DNA of 64,000 bases from Winogradskyella arenosi (GCF_003337305.1 NZ_QPJO01000001.1:682001-746000); one strand, 5' to 3'; shown: positions 35,049-44,865, numbered from the stretch's first letter. A program made the numbers and translations. Notes: a model not told the origin generated them from the sequence alone.

Positions 35049-36209
35049 ATGGCAAAAGAAATAGAAAACGTAAATTACAGTTTAGAGAAAATTTTTGAAG
35101 GCGCACAAGACTTCCTTCCGCTCTTAGGTACGGATTATGTGGAGTTCTATGTGGGTAATGCAAAGCAAGCCGCACACTTTTATAAAACCGCATTCGGCTT
35201 TCAATCTTACGCTTATAAAGGTTTAGAGACTGGCTCTAAAGATTCGGTGAGTTATGTCTTAAAACAAGATAAAATTCGCTTAGTACTGACTACGCCATTA
35301 AATAGTAAATCTGAAATTAACAAGCATATTGTAAAACATGGCGATGGCGTAAAAGTTGTAGCGCTATGGGTAGAGGATGCGCGTAAATCTTACGAGGAAA
35401 CCACAAAGCGTGGTGCCAAATCTTTTATGGAGCCAACGGTTGAAAAAGATGAATTTGGTGAAGTCGTTAGAGCTGGAATTTACACCTACGGTGAAACCGT
35501 GCATATGTTTGTAGAACGTAAAAACTACAGTGGCACATTTATGCCAGGCTTTTTGGAGTGGAAAAGTGATTACAATCCGGAGCCAACCGGTTTAAAATAC
35601 ATAGACCATATGGTTGGTAATGTAGGTTGGGGCGAAATGAACACGTGGGTAAAATGGTACGAAGATGTGATGGGCTTTGTTAACTTTTTATCTTTTGATG
35701 ACAAACAAATCCATACGGAGTATTCCGCTTTAATGAGTAAAGTGATGAGTAACGGAAATGGGCGCATTAAATTTCCTATTAACGAGCCTGCAGAAGCGGC
35801 TAAACGGTCACAGATTGAAGAGTATTTAGATTTTTATGAAGGAGCGGGCGTACAGCATATTGCTGTTGCCACCGATGATATTATTACAACCGTATCACAA
35901 TTAAAATCGAGAGGTGTTGAGTTTTTATCTACACCTCCTGAAGCTTACTACCGCGCTGTTCCGGGGCGATTAGAAGAGCATAGCCACGAACTTAGAGAAG
36001 ATATCGAAAAACTTAAAAGTTTAGGGATTATGATTGATGCCGATGAAGAAGGCTATTTACTTCAAATCTTTACTAAACCAGTAGAAGACCGACCAACCTT
36101 GTTTTTTGAAATTATTCAGCGCATGGGAGCTCGTGGTTTTGGTGCTGGTAACTTTAAAGCCTTATTTGAGTCTATTGAGAGGGAACAAGAGAAGCGAGGG
36201 ACGTTGTAA
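35049..36209 (+). CDS. hppD: 4-hydroxyphenylpyruvate dioxygenase
   Basis: Converts 4-hydroxyphenylpyruvate, the transamination product of tyrosine, to homogentisate. 386 residues, two VOC domains. The Fe(II) ligands are visible: His in YIDHMVGNV (near residue 180), His in GVQHIAVATDDI (near 275) and Glu in FFEIIQRMGARGFGAGNFKALFESIEREQ (near 360), the last a family signature. It supplies the substrate of HmgA at 33169-34329. A structured leader precedes it, and an intrinsic terminator follows at 36336-36373. Confidence 0.96.
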   Translation: MAKEIENVNYSLEKIFEGAQDFLPLLGTDYVEFYVGNAKQAAHFYKTAFGFQSYAYKGLETGSKDSVSYVLKQDKIRLVLTTPLNSKSEINKHIVKHGDGVKVVALWVEDARKSYEETTKRGAKSFMEPTVEKDEFGEVVRAGIYTYGETVHMFVERKNYSGTFMPGFLEWKSDYNPEPTGLKYIDHMVGNVGWGEMNTWVKWYEDVMGFVNFLSFDDKQIHTEYSALMSKVMSNGNGRIKFPINEPAEAAKRSQIEEYLDFYEGAGVQHIAVATDDIITTVSQLKSRGVEFLSTPPEAYYRAVPGRLEEHSHELREDIEKLKSLGIMIDADEEGYLLQIFTKPVEDRPTLFFEIIQRMGARGFGAGNFKALFESIEREQEKRGTL

Positions 36210-36335
36210 AACGAAGACAACATTAATAATGTGCATCGAAGGATTATAAATTCGGGATCTAAGAAACTATCCTGTTTTTGTTCGGCCTAGAACTGTAGAG
36301 TTCAAATTAGTTTGCGGCTGAATATTTTAAATTAT

Positions 36336-36373
36336 AAGCGCGTTTAGCTCATGACTGCTAAACGCGCTTTTTT
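36336..36373 (+). terminator. Intrinsic terminator
   Basis: AAGCGCGTTTAGC and GCTAAACGCGCTT form a 13-bp perfect stem with an 8-nt loop, followed by Ts. It ends the hmgA-hppD transcript 127 nt after hppD. Confidence 0.88.
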
Positions 36374-36768
36374 CTAATTAATACCCCACACTTCGGTCTA
36401 CTGAGCCTATATGTCTAACAGTGTTATTCATTTTTATCATGCCATTTGATCTTAAGAGGATATCCAATGAGTCCGCTTCCGTATTGGTTTCAGAAAAGAG
36501 GAATCCCTTTCTGTACGCTGAGGGAGAATCACTTTAAAACTTTTGGCTTTAAAATGCGTACGATTAACTTTTGCTTTAAATTGTATTTCACGGATTAAGT
36601 ACCTTTGGAATAGAATTTGTATTTGTGATTCTTGTAACGTATTAAATGCATCACATTAATTATATTTACAATCTATAGGAAGTTGTTTTCGTAAATAAAA
36701 ACGAGACAGGCGGATAGATAATGTTTGTAGAACGCCTATGTGACTGTTAATAGTAATAGAGAGAACAC
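36374..36768. other. Non-coding 395-nt gap before the DUF3108 gene
   Basis: No convincing reading frame. Contains a short hairpin at 36505-36524 (CCCTTTCTGTACGCTGAGGG) resembling a decayed copy of the dispersed repeat at 33114-33144. No exact TAnnTTTG box was found; TATATTTA at about 36661-36668 is the nearest candidate for the DUF3108 promoter. Confidence 0.5.
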
Positions 36769-37551
36769 ATGAAACATGTATTGATCATCATATTTTTTTT
36801 AGTCGGATTTCAGGCCTCTAATGCCGAAAAACCTTCAGCGTTTCAAGATGGTGAGTGGTTTAAATTCGAAATGAATTACAGTGGGTTTTTAAAAGCCGGA
36901 AACGCAACCTTATCGGTTAAAGAAACGAGTTTAAGAGGGAAGCCTGTGTACCACGTTGTGGGTAAAGGATGGACTACCGGAGCCATTAAGTGGTTTTTTA
37001 AAGTAAAAGACCGCTACGAAACTTATTTTGATAAAGTGACCGGAGCACCCTATAAATTTATTCGGAAAATAGACGAAGGTGGGCACACTAAAGACATAGA
37101 GATTAACTTTGATCACGAGTCTAGAAAAGCACAAGTAAAAAATCATAAGAGAAACGAGATTAGTACCATTACTACGGAAGAGAATGTTCAGGATATGGTT
37201 TCTATGTACTACTACCTAAGGAATAAAATTGATATTTCCACTTTAAAAGAAGGTGATGAAATAAAAACCAATATGTTTTTTGATGAAGAAAACTATGGCT
37301 TTAAATTAAAATATTTAGGAAGAGAAATTATTAAGACCGAATTTGGTAAGGTGAAAACCATAAAATTTAGGCCTTATGTTATGGCAGGACGTGTGTTTAA
37401 AGAAGAAGAGAGTTTAACTTTATGGGTGAGTGCCGATAAAAATAAAATTCCATTAAAAATAAAAGCCGATTTAGCCGTAGGTTCATTACGAGCAGATCTT
37501 ATAGGATTTAAAGGATTAAAATATCCGTTTGAAATCATTTACAAAGAATAA
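36769..37551 (+). CDS. DUF3108 secreted protein
   Basis: 260 residues with a signal peptide (MKHVLIIIFFLVGFQASNA). The mature protein is a DUF3108 domain: FKFEMNYSGFLKAGNATLSVKET, HVVGKGWTTGAIKWFFKVKDRYETYFD, and late VFKEEESLTLWVSADKNKIPLKIKADLAVGSLRADLIGF. A LolA/VirJ-like half-barrel fold in the periplasm is likely; function unknown. The stop lies 7 nt before the tryptophan 2,3-dioxygenase family gene, and the M23 lipoprotein follows, so these form a small operon whose members seem unrelated in chemistry. Confidence 0.82.
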   Translation: MKHVLIIIFFLVGFQASNAEKPSAFQDGEWFKFEMNYSGFLKAGNATLSVKETSLRGKPVYHVVGKGWTTGAIKWFFKVKDRYETYFDKVTGAPYKFIRKIDEGGHTKDIEINFDHESRKAQVKNHKRNEISTITTEENVQDMVSMYYYLRNKIDISTLKEGDEIKTNMFFDEENYGFKLKYLGREIIKTEFGKVKTIKFRPYVMAGRVFKEEESLTLWVSADKNKIPLKIKADLAVGSLRADLIGFKGLKYPFEIIYKE

Positions 37552-37558
37552 TTAATAT

Positions 37559-38491
37559 ATGTCAAAGCAAAACAACTACGATGCTATCGTAAAGGCGCTT
37601 GAAGATAAGTACGAAAAAATAGATCAAGATACAGACGACCATTTATATGGTCTTCTTTATAGTAAACCCATTACGTATTGGGATTATATCCAAACCGATG
37701 CCTTGTTAAATCTGCAAATACAGCGCACAACACTTCCCGATGAGATGGTGTTTATTTCCTACCATCAAATTAATGAGTTACTTTTTAAAATGATCTTGTG
37801 GGAAATTGCTCAAGTGGCAGAAAAGGAAGATTTAGACGTCACGTTTTTTGAGTCTAAACTGATGCGTGTAAGCCGCTATTTCGATATGCTTTCAACGTCC
37901 TTCAATATTATGAGAGAAGGTATGGATGTAGAGCAGTATATGAAATTTAGGTATACACTGACCCCAGCTAGTGGATTTCAAAGTGCGCAATATAGACTTA
38001 TAGAGTTTGCCTCTACAGAGTTAATTAATCTTATTGATTATAGATTTAGAAAAGATATTGACAGGGAAACGCCTTTTACTCATGCTTTTGAACATTTATA
38101 TTGGCAGGCTGCAGGAAAAGACCATAAAACAGGGAAAAAATCCACACTTTTGGTTAATTTTGAAAAACGTTATAAAGATGAGTTTTTAAGGTTTATGGAA
38201 ACCTATAACACTAAGAATCTTTGGACACGTTTTAAAGAGCTGCCAGAAAAGGATCAGAAAAATGAAGAGCTTATAAAAGCGATGCGTCATTATGATTATA
38301 CGGTGAATATCTCTTGGGTCATGGCACACTACAATGCTGCTAAACATTATATAGATAGTGGTATTGGAGATGGTGAAGCTACAGGAGGAAGTGATTGGAA
38401 AAAATACATGCATCCAAAATATCAGAAGCGTATTTTCTTTCCGGAATTATGGAGTGAAGAAGAAGTAGAAAATTGGGGAAATAATTTATAA
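37559..38491 (+). CDS. Tryptophan 2,3-dioxygenase family protein
   Basis: A heme dioxygenase that would open the indole ring of tryptophan to N-formylkynurenine. 310 residues. The N-terminal part carries TYWDYIQTDALLNLQIQRTTLPDEMVFISYHQINELLFKMILWEI, where YHQ(x)NEL includes a substrate-site region typical of the family, and LTPASGFQSAQYRLIEF follows (GFQS motif). The proximal heme His is probably in the MAHYNAAKHYI helix near residue 263. No other kynurenine genes are in the window, so the rest of the pathway cannot be confirmed. Confidence 0.85.
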   Translation: MSKQNNYDAIVKALEDKYEKIDQDTDDHLYGLLYSKPITYWDYIQTDALLNLQIQRTTLPDEMVFISYHQINELLFKMILWEIAQVAEKEDLDVTFFESKLMRVSRYFDMLSTSFNIMREGMDVEQYMKFRYTLTPASGFQSAQYRLIEFASTELINLIDYRFRKDIDRETPFTHAFEHLYWQAAGKDHKTGKKSTLLVNFEKRYKDEFLRFMETYNTKNLWTRFKELPEKDQKNEELIKAMRHYDYTVNISWVMAHYNAAKHYIDSGIGDGEATGGSDWKKYMHPKYQKRIFFPELWSEEEVENWGNNL

Positions 38492-38498
38492 TTAGTTA

Positions 38499-39809
38499 AT
38501 GCATTTAAGAAGTAGTCTAGCAATAGTTCTCATAGCACTAAGTTTATGGTCGTGTAAAGAAGACGATAAGTCTGCAGAACTAGCATACGAGAAAGAACAA
38601 GCAAAACAGGTTGAAGAGGAAAAAATTTTAGAATTTGGTTTCGATCTTAATAATTACATCGTAAAACGAGATACCATAAAATCTGGTGATAGTTTCGGTG
38701 AAATTTTACAACGTCATAATATTGGGTATCCTGCTATTTTTGAAATTGCTGAAGCCACTAAAGATACCTTCGATATTAGAAAACTACACCCGGGTAGACC
38801 CTATACTTTTCTTTATACTAAAGAATCTCAGAAGGACAGTCTTCCAAGTCCAGAGACTTTTGTGTATCAAAACACCCAAGAAGAATATGTGGTTATCGGA
38901 TTAAAAGATTCTATTCATGCCTATACCGATAGAAAACCCATTACTTACGTAGAAAAAACTGCAACAGGGGTTATAGAAAGTAGTATTTCTAATACGCTTG
39001 AAGAAAAAGGGCTTAGCCAACGTCTCGCTCATAAAATGGCCGATGATATCTATGCTTGGACTATAGATTTTAGACGTTTACAAAAAGGCGATCGTTTTAA
39101 AGTGATCTATACCGATAAGTATATAGATGATACCATTTATGCCGGAATTAAAGATGTAAAAGCCGCTTATTTTGAGCATAATGGCGATTCGCTTTATGCG
39201 TTTCAGTTTGAAAGTGATTCTATAAAAGGGATTGTAGATTATTTTAATGAAGATGCTAAAAACCTACGTCGTGCTTTCTTAAAAGCTCCAGTACAGTTTA
39301 GTAGAATATCGTCGCGCTACAACCTAAAGCGCCGTATTGCGGTGTATGGTTATAAAGTGCGTCCTCATAAAGGTACTGATTTTGCGGCACCTATAGGAAC
39401 ACCAATTATGGCTACGGCTAACGGAACCGTTATAGAGTCTACAAGACGTGGTGGTAATGGTAAATTTGTAAAAATAAGGCATAATGCCACTTACAGTACC
39501 CAATACTTACACATGAAAGCCCAAAATGTAAAAAAAGGCGAATTTGTAAAACAAGGCGATATAATAGGATGGGTAGGAATGACAGGAAACACTGGAGGAC
39601 CACACGTCTGTTATCGTTTTTGGAAAAACGGCAAACAGGTAGATCCGTTTAAAGAAAAATTACCCGAAGCAGAACCTATTTCTGATAGTTTAAAGGTGAA
39701 ATATCTAGAGTATATTAAACCTATTAAACAACAACTTGATAATATCCATTTCTTAGAGGCAACGCCTAAAGAAACACAAACCACTATAACTGAAGATCCA
39801 ATTTTATAA
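38499..39809 (+). CDS. M23-family peptidoglycan endopeptidase lipoprotein
   Basis: 436 residues. The signal ends in a lipobox, SLWSC, so it should be a lipoprotein. A LysM/OapA-like region follows (RDTIKSGDSFGEILQRHNIG), then the M23 domain from about residue 270: HKGTDFAAPIGTPIMATANGTV gives the HxxxD zinc pair. The usual HxH motif is replaced by GGPHVCYRF near residue 368, so the second His is Cys. I recall this form in other Bacteroidota. It probably cuts cross-links, or serves as an EnvC/NlpD-like activator if inactive. Confidence 0.87.
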   Translation: MHLRSSLAIVLIALSLWSCKEDDKSAELAYEKEQAKQVEEEKILEFGFDLNNYIVKRDTIKSGDSFGEILQRHNIGYPAIFEIAEATKDTFDIRKLHPGRPYTFLYTKESQKDSLPSPETFVYQNTQEEYVVIGLKDSIHAYTDRKPITYVEKTATGVIESSISNTLEEKGLSQRLAHKMADDIYAWTIDFRRLQKGDRFKVIYTDKYIDDTIYAGIKDVKAAYFEHNGDSLYAFQFESDSIKGIVDYFNEDAKNLRRAFLKAPVQFSRISSRYNLKRRIAVYGYKVRPHKGTDFAAPIGTPIMATANGTVIESTRRGGNGKFVKIRHNATYSTQYLHMKAQNVKKGEFVKQGDIIGWVGMTGNTGGPHVCYRFWKNGKQVDPFKEKLPEAEPISDSLKVKYLEYIKPIKQQLDNIHFLEATPKETQTTITEDPIL

Positions 39810-39817
39810 TTAAAATT

Positions 39818-41464
39818 ATGGCATTAAAAGCAAGCAACCCGACAACAACTAAAACTTGGGAGAAATTACAAGCACACTTTGAAACGATAAAATCTACACA
39901 TTTAAAAGATTTATTTAGTACAGATGCTAAAAGGGCTGATGATCTTACAGTAAAGTGGGAGGATTTTTATGCTGACTTTTCAAAAAATAGAATCACTACA
40001 GAAACGGTAGACCTTTTAGTTGAATTAGCGAATGAGCTCGATTTAAAAGATGCGATTTCTAAATATTTTGAAGGCGATATTATTAACGCTACTGAAGGGA
40101 GAGCTGTATTGCATACCGCATTAAGAGCTCCTGAAGATGCAGAAGTTTTTGTAGATGGTGAAAATGTTATACCGGGAATTCACGAGGTAAAACGTAAAAT
40201 AGAAACCTTTACAAATGCTGTAGTTAATGGCGATCATAAAGGGCATACCGGGAAAGCAATAACCGATGTGGTTAATATTGGTATTGGAGGTTCAGATTTA
40301 GGGCCAGCCATGGTTGTAGATTCTTTACAATACTATAAAAATCAATTAGAAACACATTTTGTAAGTAATGTAGATGGTGATCACTACCAAGAGATCATTA
40401 AAAATTTAAATCCGGAAACAACACTTTTTGTAATTGTATCTAAAACATTTACAACACAAGAAACCTTGTCTAATGCCAATTCTATTAGAGCTTGGTTTTT
40501 AAAGTCTTTACCACAAGAGGCTGTAGCAAAACATTTTGTTGCCGTATCTACAAATATAGAAAGTGTTAAAGGCTTCGGTATTGCTGAAGAAAATATCTTC
40601 CCAATGAAGGATTGGGTTGGTGGACGTTTTTCACTTTGGAGTGCTGTGGGCTTATCAATTAGTTTAGCTTTAGGCTACAAGCATTTTGAAAGTCTATTAG
40701 ACGGGGCGCATAAAATGGACACCCATTTTAAAACGGCCGATTTTAATGAGAACATTCCAGTAATTGCGGCTTTATTAACCGTGTGGTACAATAATTTCTT
40801 TCAAGCAGAAAGTGAAGCTATTATCCCTTACACACAATATTTAAACCAGTTTGCAACCTATTTGCAACAAGGTATCATGGAAAGTAATGGTAAAAGTGTA
40901 GATAGAGACGGCCAGAAGGTTAACTACCAAACGGGGACGCTAATTTGGGGAGAGCCAGGAACCAATTCGCAACACGCCTTTTTTCAATTGATACACCAAG
41001 GAACCAAACTTATTCCTACAGATTTTATTGGGTACGTAGAATCGTTATACGGTAATAAAGACCATCATAATAAATTGATGTCAAATTATTTTGCACAAAC
41101 AGAAGCCTTAATGAATGGTAAAACAGAAGCTGAAGTTTTAACCGAGTTTGAAGGCAGTACTTTGTCTGAAGAGGCTATTAAAACCTTAGCACCATTTAAA
41201 ATATTTGATGGTAATAAACCGACAACATCGTTACTAATTCAAAAATTAACACCAGAGAGTTTAGGGAAATTAATAGCCATGTACGAGCACAAAATTTTCG
41301 TACAAGGTATCCTTTGGAATGTATACAGTTACGATCAATTTGGCGTTGAATTAGGAAAACAATTGGCAAAATCGATACTAAAAGAGCTTGAAGAAGATGA
41401 TATTAAGGCTAATCATGATGCGTCAACAGAAAGTTTACTTGCCTTTTTTAAGAAGAACTGTTAA
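39818..41464 (+). CDS. pgi: Glucose-6-phosphate isomerase
   Basis: Interconverts glucose 6-phosphate and fructose 6-phosphate. 548 residues, the long enterobacterial/eukaryotic type. Signatures are clear: NIGIGGSDLGPAMV, VSKTFTTQETLSNA, DWVGGRFSLWSAVG, MESNGKSVDRDG, GEPGTNSQHAFFQLIHQGT, and the C-terminal QFGVELGKQLAKSI. It begins 8 nt after the M23 lipoprotein gene, so it is probably co-transcribed with it. Confidence 0.97.
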   Translation: MALKASNPTTTKTWEKLQAHFETIKSTHLKDLFSTDAKRADDLTVKWEDFYADFSKNRITTETVDLLVELANELDLKDAISKYFEGDIINATEGRAVLHTALRAPEDAEVFVDGENVIPGIHEVKRKIETFTNAVVNGDHKGHTGKAITDVVNIGIGGSDLGPAMVVDSLQYYKNQLETHFVSNVDGDHYQEIIKNLNPETTLFVIVSKTFTTQETLSNANSIRAWFLKSLPQEAVAKHFVAVSTNIESVKGFGIAEENIFPMKDWVGGRFSLWSAVGLSISLALGYKHFESLLDGAHKMDTHFKTADFNENIPVIAALLTVWYNNFFQAESEAIIPYTQYLNQFATYLQQGIMESNGKSVDRDGQKVNYQTGTLIWGEPGTNSQHAFFQLIHQGTKLIPTDFIGYVESLYGNKDHHNKLMSNYFAQTEALMNGKTEAEVLTEFEGSTLSEEAIKTLAPFKIFDGNKPTTSLLIQKLTPESLGKLIAMYEHKIFVQGILWNVYSYDQFGVELGKQLAKSILKELEEDDIKANHDASTESLLAFFKKNC

Positions 41465-41583
41465 AAATTGTTAAAAAGTTTTTAAAATTTTAGCTATGCG
41501 TGCATAAAAGTTAAGAATTCAATATTTATCTTCGTAGCACTTAATTGTTAACATTAACTTAATGTTTTAGCTATTGTATTGCG

Positions 41584-41591
41584 TAATTTTG
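41584..41591 (+). promoter_or_regulatory. -7 box TAATTTTG upstream of TonB receptor
   Basis: Exact TAnnTTTG 31 nt before the ATG at 41623; a TTT triplet 16 nt upstream may serve as the -33 element. The codon use of the gene suggests this promoter is strong. Confidence 0.5.
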
Positions 41592-41622
41592 CGCTGAAAA
41601 AAAACCAATTAACTTAAATTTT

Positions 41623-44220
41623 ATGAAAAAATTTAATCAAATTTTATGTGTTGCTGTTCTGACATTATTTAGTACGGTGATGTATGCTCAAACCACTATC
41701 AAAGGTAAAGTGCTTGATAGTGAAATGAATTCTCCTTTACCAGGAGCTAATGTTTTAGTAAAAGGAACTTCTACAGGTGTAACAACTGATTTTGAAGGAA
41801 CTTTTTCTATCACAACCGATGCTAACTCTGGAGAAATTGTAATTTCTTACGTAGGTTTCAATTCTGTAACAATTCCATTTAGCGGAAATACAGATGTAGG
41901 TAACATCACTTTATCGCCAGATAATAGTTTAGATGAGGTTGTTGTTATTGGAGGTGGTCTTATTGATTTAGCTTCTGATAGAGAAACTCCTGTTGCTGTA
42001 TCTACGATTAAAGCTTCAGAGATTCAACAAAAAATTGGAGCTGGTGACGTAACTACTACTTTAGTAAACACGCCTTCAGTTTATGTTTCAGGTCAAGAAA
42101 GTGGTTTTGGTGATTCTAACATTCGAGTTCGTGGATTCGATCAAGATAACACGGCTTTCTTATTAAATGGACAACCAATTAATGGTATGGAAGATGGTAA
42201 GATGTACTGGTCTAACTGGTCTGGTGTTTCTGATATTGCAAATGCAGTTCAAATTCAAAGAGGTTTAGGTTCTTCTAAATTAGCAATTTCTTCTGTAGGT
42301 GGTACAGTTAACTTTGTAACAAAGTCAACGGATAAAAGACAAGGTGGTTTTGCTGCTGTAACTACAGGTTACAACAACTATTTAAAAACGGCTGCTGGTT
42401 ATAGTACAGGTTTAAACGAAAAAGGTTTTGGGGCTACAGTAATGTTATCTCATTGGCAAGGTGATGGGTACAATTTAGGAACTCAAGGTCAAGGGCAAAC
42501 TTATTTTCTTTCTTTTGGTCAAAAAATTAACGATTCTCATTTCTTAAACTTCTTAGTTACTGGTGCGCCACAATCGCACGATCAAAACTATAGAAAATCT
42601 ATTTCTGATTATTTAGAATATGGAAAGAAATACAACTATAACTACGGTTACCGTAATGGAGAATACCTTAGTTTAAGAACAAACTTTTACCACAAGCCAG
42701 TTGCTAACTTAAACTGGGACTGGACAATTAGCGATAAATCTAATTTATCTACAGTAGTTTACGCGTCATGGGGACGTGGAGGTGGAACTGGTGGTTATGG
42801 AGCTTATACTGCATCAACAGAAAATGGACTTGTTGATTGGGATGCTACAATAGCTGCTAATCAAACTGTCGCTGGCGGTATTGGTAATGGAAGTGGTCCT
42901 TACGTTGGTACTGCGATCCGTGCTTCTATGAACAACCACGCTTGGTACGGTTTAGTAACTAACTACGAAACTGAATTGACAGATAACCTTACTTTAAACG
43001 TAGGTGGAGATTTACGTACTTATAAAGGAACTCACTTTAGACAATTAGTAGATTTATTAGGTCTTAATGGTATTGATGAAGGGCAAACTAGCGCTCAGTA
43101 TCCAGATGGCTATATTGTTTCTGCAACTAACAGTATTAATCCTTGGTCTACAGTATTTAACTATGCTGATGAAGATGAAAGAATTGATTACGATTACGAT
43201 GAGCGTATCAACTATGGTGGTATCTTCGGTCAGTTAGAATATGCTTCAGAAAAAGTTTCTGGATTCTTCCAAGGAGCCGTTTCTAACCAAAGTCACGTAA
43301 GATGGGATAGATTTAACTATGAAGAAGCTAACGAAGAATCTGAAACGATAAACAATACAGGTTACAACGTTAAAGCTGGTGGTAGTTATGCCGTTACTGA
43401 AAACAGTAAATTTTATGTAAATGCTGGGTACTATTCACGTCAGCCTTACCATGATAATATTTACTTAAACTACACAAACGAAGTTAACCCGTTAACTGAA
43501 AACGAGAAAATACTTGGTTTAGAAGCAGGATATACTATTAGTACTTCTAACTTCTCTGCTTCTTTAGATTTATACAGAACGTCTTGGAAAGATCGTGTAG
43601 AATCTTCTTCTTTTACTGATGCTGATACTAACGAATTATTTTATAGAACAAACGAAGGTGTAGAGCAATTACACTCAGGTGCTGAACTTACTTTAGCATA
43701 CAGACCTTTCGATGCGCTTAGAATTAACGGTTTTGCTTCTGTTGGTAACTGGAAATATAAAGGAGATGCACAAACTACAATTAGAAACGAAGCTCTTGAA
43801 ACACTTTCTGTAGAAACAGAAGATGTTGATGGTGGTGAAGTAGGTGGTGCTGCACAAACAACAATTGGTTTGGGGATAAACTATGAAATTGTTGAGCGTT
43901 TTTCTGTCGATGCAGATTACAGATATAACGATAACTTATATGCAGATGTAGGAGCTGTCAAAGAGAACTTAGAATTACCTAGCTTTGGTGTTATGGATTT
44001 AGGTTTATCTTACAAAATGTTAGTAGGTCAAGATAAAATGAACTCTATTAGCTTCAGATTTAATGTAAACAACTTATTAAACGAAGAGTACATTTCTCAG
44101 TCTAGTACTGCTTACCAAGCAGAAGCTGGAGATGAAACGTACATGGGGCTTAATCAAAATAACCAAGTGTATTTTGGAAACTTAAGAACTTGGAACTTTG
44201 GTATCCGTTACAAGTTTTAA
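41623..44220 (+). CDS. TonB-dependent receptor with carboxypeptidase-regulatory N domain
   Basis: An 865-residue outer-membrane active transporter. Signal peptide (MKKFNQILCVAVLTLFSTVMYAQ), carboxypeptidase-regulatory-like domain (about 25-105, IKGKVLDSEMNSPLPGANVLVKGTSTGVTTD), plug domain (about 115-230, DSNIRVRGFDQDNTAFLLNGQPING), and a 22-strand barrel ending in NFGIRYKF. No SusD partner is present, so it is not a classic glycan SusCD pair; siderophore, vitamin or peptide import is more likely. Codon choice is visibly different from its neighbours (many TCT, GCT, GGT and AAC), consistent with very high expression. Confidence 0.93.
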   Translation: MKKFNQILCVAVLTLFSTVMYAQTTIKGKVLDSEMNSPLPGANVLVKGTSTGVTTDFEGTFSITTDANSGEIVISYVGFNSVTIPFSGNTDVGNITLSPDNSLDEVVVIGGGLIDLASDRETPVAVSTIKASEIQQKIGAGDVTTTLVNTPSVYVSGQESGFGDSNIRVRGFDQDNTAFLLNGQPINGMEDGKMYWSNWSGVSDIANAVQIQRGLGSSKLAISSVGGTVNFVTKSTDKRQGGFAAVTTGYNNYLKTAAGYSTGLNEKGFGATVMLSHWQGDGYNLGTQGQGQTYFLSFGQKINDSHFLNFLVTGAPQSHDQNYRKSISDYLEYGKKYNYNYGYRNGEYLSLRTNFYHKPVANLNWDWTISDKSNLSTVVYASWGRGGGTGGYGAYTASTENGLVDWDATIAANQTVAGGIGNGSGPYVGTAIRASMNNHAWYGLVTNYETELTDNLTLNVGGDLRTYKGTHFRQLVDLLGLNGIDEGQTSAQYPDGYIVSATNSINPWSTVFNYADEDERIDYDYDERINYGGIFGQLEYASEKVSGFFQGAVSNQSHVRWDRFNYEEANEESETINNTGYNVKAGGSYAVTENSKFYVNAGYYSRQPYHDNIYLNYTNEVNPLTENEKILGLEAGYTISTSNFSASLDLYRTSWKDRVESSSFTDADTNELFYRTNEGVEQLHSGAELTLAYRPFDALRINGFASVGNWKYKGDAQTTIRNEALETLSVETEDVDGGEVGGAAQTTIGLGINYEIVERFSVDADYRYNDNLYADVGAVKENLELPSFGVMDLGLSYKMLVGQDKMNSISFRFNVNNLLNEEYISQSSTAYQAEAGDETYMGLNQNNQVYFGNLRTWNFGIRYKF

Positions 44221-44238
44221 TTCTTTAAAGTTTGAATA

Positions 44239-44270
44239 CAAAAAGGCAGCTCTTAGAGCTGCCTTTTTTA
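44239..44270. terminator. Bidirectional terminator
   Basis: AAAAAGGCAGCTC, a TTA loop, GAGCTGCCTTTTTT: a perfect stem between the TonB receptor and converging gldD. Confidence 0.9.
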
Positions 44271-44298
44271 TTATATCCTATTTTTATTTTTTACTTTT

Positions 44299-44865
44299 TT
44301 ATTCCTTCCAACGCACCGTTTCCATAATGTGTTTTATATCCTTTTTTAAATATTCTGCAGCCGGATAAATAGAGTCGTAGTTGGGTTTGGCATAGAAATA
44401 TAAAGACCCACTTAAAAAGTGTGTTGTACTGTCTGTAACGTAAAACTGGGATTGAGATGCGGCATCCCCTCCAATTTCATATAACATACCATAGGTCCTG
44501 TTTTCAGCATTTATAAATTCCCCTTGGCTTATCTCATCAGCCTTTATTGTGTGCTTTTGCGTTAGGTTTTGGGCATCGCGCAATAAACTATCTAAATTGC
44601 TGTGAACCTCTTTATACGTCAGATATATTGTAGCATTTAAGGACGGATATTTTACATCTATGCCGTGGGTTGTTGCTGTTGACTTTACGGTTTTTATAGG
44701 TTCGGATAGCTTATTTTTTTCAAAAGAAAACGGTAAGGGAACCACAGTCTTTTCGTAGACGGCCTTAGGGTATTCTAGTCTTAAATAGCCTTTAGGTTTA
44801 GGTAAAGGATCATTACCGCAACCTAATAACAATAAACTTAATATGGGTAGGGCTATGCGTTTCAT
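44299..44865 (-). CDS. gldD: Gliding motility lipoprotein GldD
   Basis: A 188-residue lipoprotein (lipobox LLGC) needed for gliding in Flavobacterium johnsoniae and linked to the type IX secretion machinery. The sequence CGNDPLPKPKGYLRLEYPKAVYE at the mature N terminus is the family hallmark; a conserved MLYEIGGDAASQSQFYVTDSTTHFLSGSLYF block follows. The start overlaps the gldE stop by four bases, the usual flavobacterial arrangement. It fits with the T9SS-targeted protease at 22802-26764. Confidence 0.94.
   Translation of the reverse strand: MKRIALPILSLLLLGCGNDPLPKPKGYLRLEYPKAVYEKTVVPLPFSFEKNKLSEPIKTVKSTATTHGIDVKYPSLNATIYLTYKEVHSNLDSLLRDAQNLTQKHTIKADEISQGEFINAENRTYGMLYEIGGDAASQSQFYVTDSTTHFLSGSLYFYAKPNYDSIYPAAEYLKKDIKHIMETVRWKE

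Noticed and set aside
36546..36600. Short ORF beginning MRTINFCF in the gap before the DUF3108 gene
   Set aside because: Only 14 codons, no promoter or conservation signal visible.
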